Shown: in pieces, positions 6,430 through 9,844 of the stretch
Layout: each line of letters begins with the position of its first letter
How positions within the stretch are numbered: position 1 is the stretch's first letter
DNA from: an uncultured cyanobacterium
Lineage (GTDB): Bacteria > Cyanobacteriota > Cyanobacteriia > Phormidesmidales > Phormidesmidaceae
NCBI GenBank assembly: GCA_938029995.1
Contig: CALHGI010000405.1
Span: forward strand, 1 to 9,844
Direction: 5' to 3'
DNA: 9,844 nucleotides
Made by a program: the position numbers and the translations under genes
Notes under the pieces: generated by a model
What the model saw: the letters and a program-made list of their open reading frames with translations, nothing else
Told to the model about the DNA's origin: nothing
The model's database searches: none

Positions 6430-7954
6430 CTAAGGTGAGCATCGCTTCTCGATAGGCTGTGAAGATTTCTCCATCAGCAATCTTATGGTCCAGACAGATA
6501 ACAAACGGTTCCATCACTTTTTGTAGAGACAGCAAAGCGTTGGTGTAATCTTCCATGGGCTGTAGAGGTACACTGTCATCTTGCTTCAGCGAAAAACAGG
6601 CTTGAGCCATAGCCAGGGTCTGTTTGAGATAGCCTCCTAGTAGGTGCAAAAAGCGTTCGTTTTGTCCGCGATACAGCCATGCGATCGCTAAGAGATTTTG
6701 CAACTGCTCGGGGCTAAAGTCATAGATCTTGCGTGTCACCTTCCGGTAGATATTGCGGGCATCGATCATCAGGACCTTATCGCGGTGTTCTTCCGGCTTG
6801 GCCCGATTCAAAAACCACAGTTCACAGGGCACCGACCGCGTGTAGAAAAAGTTAGAGCGAATCGCGATCATCATCTCTACATCGCCAGTTTCCACCAGCT
6901 TTTGCCGCACCTTGGCCTCATCTCGGCCAGCGCTCGACGCCTGGGCCGACATCACAAACCCAGCCCGGCCTCGTTCGTTTAGATAAGCATAGAAATAACT
7001 AATCCACAGATAGTTACCATTCGAGACCTTGCTGTTTTTGTTGACCCCTGGCAGACCAAAAGGCAGCCGTGGATCATTTTTTACCTTGTCTTCGTCCACC
7101 TCATCCACGTTGAAGGGCGGATTCGCCATCACGTAATCAGCCTTACCCACCAGCTCCTGCGGATCTTCGTAATAGGTGATCGCCTTCTGAATATCGCCTT
7201 CTAACCCGTGGACGGTCAGGTTCATCTTGCCCAGGCGAATGGTGGTTCCGTTCTTTTCGATGCCTTTAAAGGTCAACTTGTTGGGGTTGTCATACCGTCG
7301 CACCAGCAATCGAGCACTCTGGACAAACATTCCCCCGGATCCACAGGCTGGATCAAGCACAATGCCATGGTCCGGTTCCAAAACATTGGCAATTAAAGAT
7401 ACTAAAGAAATAGGGGTGAAAAACTCCCCGTTGTCGTGCGCACCAATATCAGCAAATCGGGTCAAGAAATATTCGTAGATGCGACCAAAGATATCCCCCG
7501 AGGCCTGTTGCAGCTCTTTGGGATTGAGGGTTCGGAGTAACTGTCCCAAGACGGCGTTATCTAAGTCATGATATTCAGCCTTAGGGAGGGAGCCACCCAA
7601 GGTTTTATAATCTTCCTCAATCGAATTCATGGCATCGATAATCTTCTCAGCCCGCTCATCGCTGTCCGTCAACGACACCAGATAATCAAACTGGGCTTCG
7701 GGTTTGAGAAAAATAGCGCTGTGTTGGGAGAAGTCTTCCTTCGTAAGTGCTCGCGTTCTCCCTCCACGACTGGGCAGACTATCTACAATTTCATCCTTGA
7801 CGCTTAGATACCGACTATAGGCATGGCGCAAAAAGATCAGCCCCATCACCGGCATAAAATACTCGTTGCTGGCGTAGTTGGAATTGGAGCGCAGTGTATC
7901 TGCCGCCGACCAGAGACGTTTTTCGATTGCTTCGATGTTTTCAAGCTGAGCCAT
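6356..7954 (-). CDS. hsdM: Type I N6-adenine DNA methyltransferase subunit (HsdM), frameshifted near its 3' end
   Basis: Catalytic subunit that transfers a methyl group from S-adenosylmethionine to adenine N6. It has an HsdM N-terminal helical domain (about 1-135), then the catalytic domain with GEFFTP (176-181), SAM-binding motif I DPACGSGG (201-208), NLTVHG (245-250) and catalytic motif IV NPPF (278-281). Both core motifs are intact. The true frame ends around residue 509 (EAMLTLD). The last 23 residues, starting GRCGLQSK, are out of frame and end at TAA, while the missing C-terminus follows in the +1 frame (5842-6429). This reads as a single-base insertion at or near the GG doublet 6426-6427. 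The ATG at 7954 matches the family N-terminus (MAQLENIEAIEKRLW); its ribosome site is weak (GAGA about 8 nt upstream). It is 105 nt from the upstream gene, so it may have its own promoter. A sequencing error could mimic this lesion. Confidence 0.93.
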   Translation of the reverse strand: MAQLENIEAIEKRLWSAADTLRSNSNYASNEYFMPVMGLIFLRHAYSRYLSVKDEIVDSLPSRGGRTRALTKEDFSQHSAIFLKPEAQFDYLVSLTDSDERAEKIIDAMNSIEEDYKTLGGSLPKAEYHDLDNAVLGQLLRTLNPKELQQASGDIFGRIYEYFLTRFADIGAHDNGEFFTPISLVSLIANVLEPDHGIVLDPACGSGGMFVQSARLLVRRYDNPNKLTFKGIEKNGTTIRLGKMNLTVHGLEGDIQKAITYYEDPQELVGKADYVMANPPFNVDEVDEDKVKNDPRLPFGLPGVNKNSKVSNGNYLWISYFYAYLNERGRAGFVMSAQASSAGRDEAKVRQKLVETGDVEMMIAIRSNFFYTRSVPCELWFLNRAKPEEHRDKVLMIDARNIYRKVTRKIYDFSPEQLQNLLAIAWLYRGQNERFLHLLGGYLKQTLAMAQACFSLKQDDSVPLQPMEDYTNALLSLQKVMEPFVICLDHKIADGEIFTAYREAMLTLDGRCGLQSKSRAGTENLESRTGHQ

Positions 7955-7992
7955 TCAGTATCTCGTTTTATCTCATCAAATGTTCAAATTTC

Positions 7993-8005
7993 CCCATTCT
8001 ATGGG
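7993..8005. promoter_or_regulatory. 13-nt perfect inverted repeat in the hsdM leader
   Basis: CCCAT-TCT-ATGGG is a perfect 5-bp inverted repeat centred on a 3-nt spacer, about 40 nt before the hsdM start and overlapping the candidate -10. R-M operons are often controlled by small repressors that bind short palindromes, but no controller gene is visible here. A repeat this short can occur by chance. Confidence 0.25.
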
Positions 8006-8022
8006 AGAGTAAGCTGCCTCAA
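7996..8022 (-). promoter_or_regulatory. Weak candidate promoter for hsdM
   Basis: On the minus strand TAGAAT (8001-7996) matches the -10 consensus at 5 of 6 bases, and TTGAGG (8022-8017) matches -35 at 4 of 6. The spacing is only 15 nt. It lies in the gap upstream of hsdM and would give a leader of roughly 35 nt. The -10 sits within a perfect 5-3-5 inverted repeat, CCCATTCTATGGG (7993-8005), which could be an operator. The match is modest and transcription from the upstream genes is equally possible. Confidence 0.25.
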
Positions 8023-8059
8023 GCTAGAGGGCAAGCAATGTCCTAGCCCTTATCCCTTG

Positions 8060-8464
8060 TTAAAACGGCACATCGTCCAACAAATCTAAGTCGTCTGACC
8101 TGAATCCCGCTTCCCGTTCCCAAAAAGTATCCGTATACAGAATCAAATTTTGCACATCTGGATTCGAAATCAGCTCCCAAGCCGCCATCAGATGATGATG
8201 CAATGCCGCTAGCCGCTCCGTGAGATCCCTATCCTCAAAAGAAGCTTCAGCCATTGGGACATTGATCGGACGAACCACAAAATCTTCCAGGGCTCGCGAC
8301 ATATTGGTTAATGGCCCTGTCACTTCAGCCATTAGCTTTGGCGGAAACACCCGCGTGTCGTCCCCTATCCATAAATCCTCTCTCATTCCTACTTTTAAAT
8401 TTTTCAGACCGGTTAATTCTTGAATCTTCAGCTCTTCCCGATAAAACCAAGCATCAATGTCCAT
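8060..8464 (-). CDS. Unrecognised 134-residue protein between the methylase-specificity fusion and hsdM
   Basis: I do not recognise this family. The protein starts MDIDAWFYREELKIQELTGL, has no signal peptide or membrane segment, and is mainly helical in appearance. A histidine cluster (LHHHL, 88-92) sits in a helical stretch, and the C-terminus is strongly acidic (DDLDLLDDVPF). The start ATG is supported by GGGAGAAG a few nucleotides upstream and lies only 22 nt after the stop of the preceding methylase-specificity gene, so the two are very likely one operon. That position suggests an accessory role with the fusion protein, such as assembly, control or inhibition, but this is inference from neighbourhood alone. 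No catalytic motif is evident. An alternative is an unrelated passenger gene in the defence island. Confidence 0.8.
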   Translation of the reverse strand: MDIDAWFYREELKIQELTGLKNLKVGMREDLWIGDDTRVFPPKLMAEVTGPLTNMSRALEDFVVRPINVPMAEASFEDRDLTERLAALHHHLMAAWELISNPDVQNLILYTDTFWEREAGFRSDDLDLLDDVPF

Positions 8465-8486
8465 GCTTCTTCTCCCAATACTATTG

Positions 8487-9844
8487 CTATGAATCCAGAG
8501 CCCAATGGGTTGCTTCCTTCTGGCGTTGTGTTTCTTTCAACACTTCAATCTGATTTTGAGTCTGTACAATCTCATCAAAGGTCTGGGCAATCTTCGCTTG
8601 TTCCAAGGGGGACGGCACAATCACTAACAGCTTTTTCAATGCCCTCAACTGAATCAAGGGCATCGTTGCACCCGCGACTAAACCTCTGAGGAATGTTTGG
8701 CCCACCCCAGATCGCAAATACATAAATAAAGCTTTGGCCTGCATCGCTGTGGAATCTGCGCGCAAAATCAAGCAGGACTGGTTCACCACCCATCCGCCTG
8801 GACCTGGTGAAGGGACGTTACCAGGTGCGATCGCAGTTAACCCTGTATTCCCCTTAATCACAATCACAATATCCAAAGGCTGTAAAAATGTTGCTAAATC
8901 GCGGTCTGATAACCCTTGGGGTGGGAGTGGGATGGCGTTTTGAGGTTGTTGGAGATATCCGAATTCAGGAAACTCCAGCACACTGACCTCAAAAGCCTCC
9001 TCGTCCCCGCCAACTTTTGGCTTTTTAGCAGGACGAATAATTGTCACCAAACTATCTAATGTTTGATGGGGAGCAGACTTTAAGAGTGACTGGACCTGTT
9101 TCTGGGCTGGCGTGAACAAATAATTTGAAACCGCGAGATTGGCCTCCTGCTCAAGCACCTTTTCAACATCCACCGTTTGGGCAACGCTCTCATCTGTACT
9201 GTGGTGATAGGCATCCAAGAGAGCTTCCCAATTGGATAGTCTCGATTGTCCCCGTCGATTTCGTTCAAAGAACTGCTCCTGGGCACCATCTATAAATCGG
9301 ACCTGATCCACAGATCCTTTAGTATTCAAAACCAAGATAGAAAAAAGAATGGCCATCAATGGCAATAGAGCCGGTGGCATTTCTATTACTCCCTCTATCA
9401 TCCTGTTATGGAGTAGCTCTGTTCTTAACTTCTGCTCTGCACGGCTAGATAAAATGCCTTGAGGGACTGCAACAATAACTCTTCCATCGGTCTGGGCAAT
9501 GAGATGACAAAGTTGTAAAATGCTGCCCGATGTTGTATTCGGAAACTTCCGATTAAACCAGTCATTGTCTACGACTCTGCGATCAAACTTCTCTCCGACA
9601 GGGGGGAAGGCTAGGGTTACATCAAACTTTTCCAACGCTTTGGCTGTAACAAAACTGGGTGCCCAGATTGGATGACTGAAAGAGGTTCGAAAACGAATAT
9701 CCGTCAAAATTTGAACAGTATAAGGAAGGACTGAATGTTCAGGAATTTCTATCGCAACATCAGCTTGCTGGGATGTTGTGACAGAAGCCCATTGGCAAAA
9801 CCAATCACCTCCATTAACTCCACCTGAAATCTGAGCACCAGTAC
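8487..9844 (-). CDS. N6-methylase-like protein fused to an HsdS-type target-recognition domain (5' end outside window)
   Basis: At least 451 residues are visible, and the frame stays open to the window edge, so the start lies upstream. A TTG at 9707 is possible but has no ribosome site and would cut into the fold. The first part resembles the back half of an HsdM-type methylase: EKFDVTLAFPPVGEKFDRR at the motif IV position, then RVIVAVPQGILSS and LRTELLHNRMIEGVIEMP, as in HsdM. After a linker comes one HsdS-like TRD: LDSLVTIIRPAKK, PLDIVIVIKGNTG, then GATMPLIQLRALKKLLVIVP and a helical tail (PLEQAKIAQTFDEIVQ) typical of HsdS. Motif IV is FPPV (9608-9597) instead of NPPF/Y; changing Asn to this Phe codon needs two substitutions. 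Motif I would lie off the window. It may be a variant family or a non-catalytic recognition protein. Its stop is 22 nt before the 134-residue gene. Confidence 0.85.
   Translation of the reverse strand, partial: TGAQISGGVNGGDWFCQWASVTTSQQADVAIEIPEHSVLPYTVQILTDIRFRTSFSHPIWAPSFVTAKALEKFDVTLAFPPVGEKFDRRVVDNDWFNRKFPNTTSGSILQLCHLIAQTDGRVIVAVPQGILSSRAEQKLRTELLHNRMIEGVIEMPPALLPLMAILFSILVLNTKGSVDQVRFIDGAQEQFFERNRRGQSRLSNWEALLDAYHHSTDESVAQTVDVEKVLEQEANLAVSNYLFTPAQKQVQSLLKSAPHQTLDSLVTIIRPAKKPKVGGDEEAFEVSVLEFPEFGYLQQPQNAIPLPPQGLSDRDLATFLQPLDIVIVIKGNTGLTAIAPGNVPSPGPGGWVVNQSCLILRADSTAMQAKALFMYLRSGVGQTFLRGLVAGATMPLIQLRALKKLLVIVPSPLEQAKIAQTFDEIVQTQNQIEVLKETQRQKEATHWALDS

Noticed and set aside
6420..6435. Programmed +1 frameshift joining the two hsdM frames
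   Set aside because: The junction TTAGATGGACG has no slippery run, no rare-codon or stop pause in the upstream frame at the shift, and no stimulatory structure that I can see. A mutation or sequencing error is simpler.
6698..7478. Plus-strand open frames opposite hsdM
   Set aside because: They are shadows of a strongly supported methyltransferase frame carrying DPACGSGG and NPPF. Their residues have no recognisable motifs.
9080..9289. Short minus-strand frame inside the methylase-specificity gene
   Set aside because: It overlaps completely with the longer, homology-supported frame and shows no independent start signal.

Overview
The window looks like cyanobacterial chromosome. The HIP1 octamer GCGATCGC, typical of many cyanobacteria, occurs three times (1632, 6681, 8827), and the protein families suit that group. 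The genus cannot be named from this sequence. Every gene I can support is on the minus strand, so the locus reads from right to left. It is a defence island built around a Type I restriction-modification (R-M) operon.

In transcription order the layout is as follows. (1) 9844-8487: a gene entering from outside the window, encoding an N6-adenine methylase-like region joined to a single HsdS-like target-recognition domain. Its motif IV reads FPPV instead of NPPF/Y. (2) 8464-8060: an unrecognised 134-residue protein starting 22 nt downstream. (3) A 105-nt gap with a weak candidate promoter, then hsdM (7954-5842), split by a +1 frameshift near 6426 into a 532-codon and a 195-codon reading frame. 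(4) 5814-5212: a PIN-domain (VapC-type) toxin-antitoxin pair. The antitoxin is cut short by an in-frame TAG, and the toxin has an in-frame TAG at codon 26 plus a later frameshift. (5) 5172-4926: short, broken pieces of a second hsdM 3' end, whose stop codon overlaps the hsdS start as ATGA. (6) hsdS (4929-3682) and hsdR (3685-482), both intact and also joined by an ATGA overlap. (7) 481-1: an AT-rich tail with a likely terminator, a perfect palindrome and one solitary CRISPR-repeat-like element.

In a working Type I system HsdM and HsdS form the methyltransferase (M2S), and HsdR adds ATP-driven translocation and cleavage. Here R and S are open while M is frameshifted. HsdR needs M2S to find its target, so losing M should silence restriction as well as methylation rather than kill the cell.

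The most informative part is 4926-5842. The hsdM remnant fused to hsdS shows that M and S were once directly adjacent. The present full-size hsdM and its toxin-antitoxin pair therefore look like a later insertion, duplication or recombination, followed by decay of the duplicated hsdM end and of the toxin. I see no clear case for an entirely new system. The methylase-specificity fusion with its 134-residue partner is the best candidate for something poorly described.
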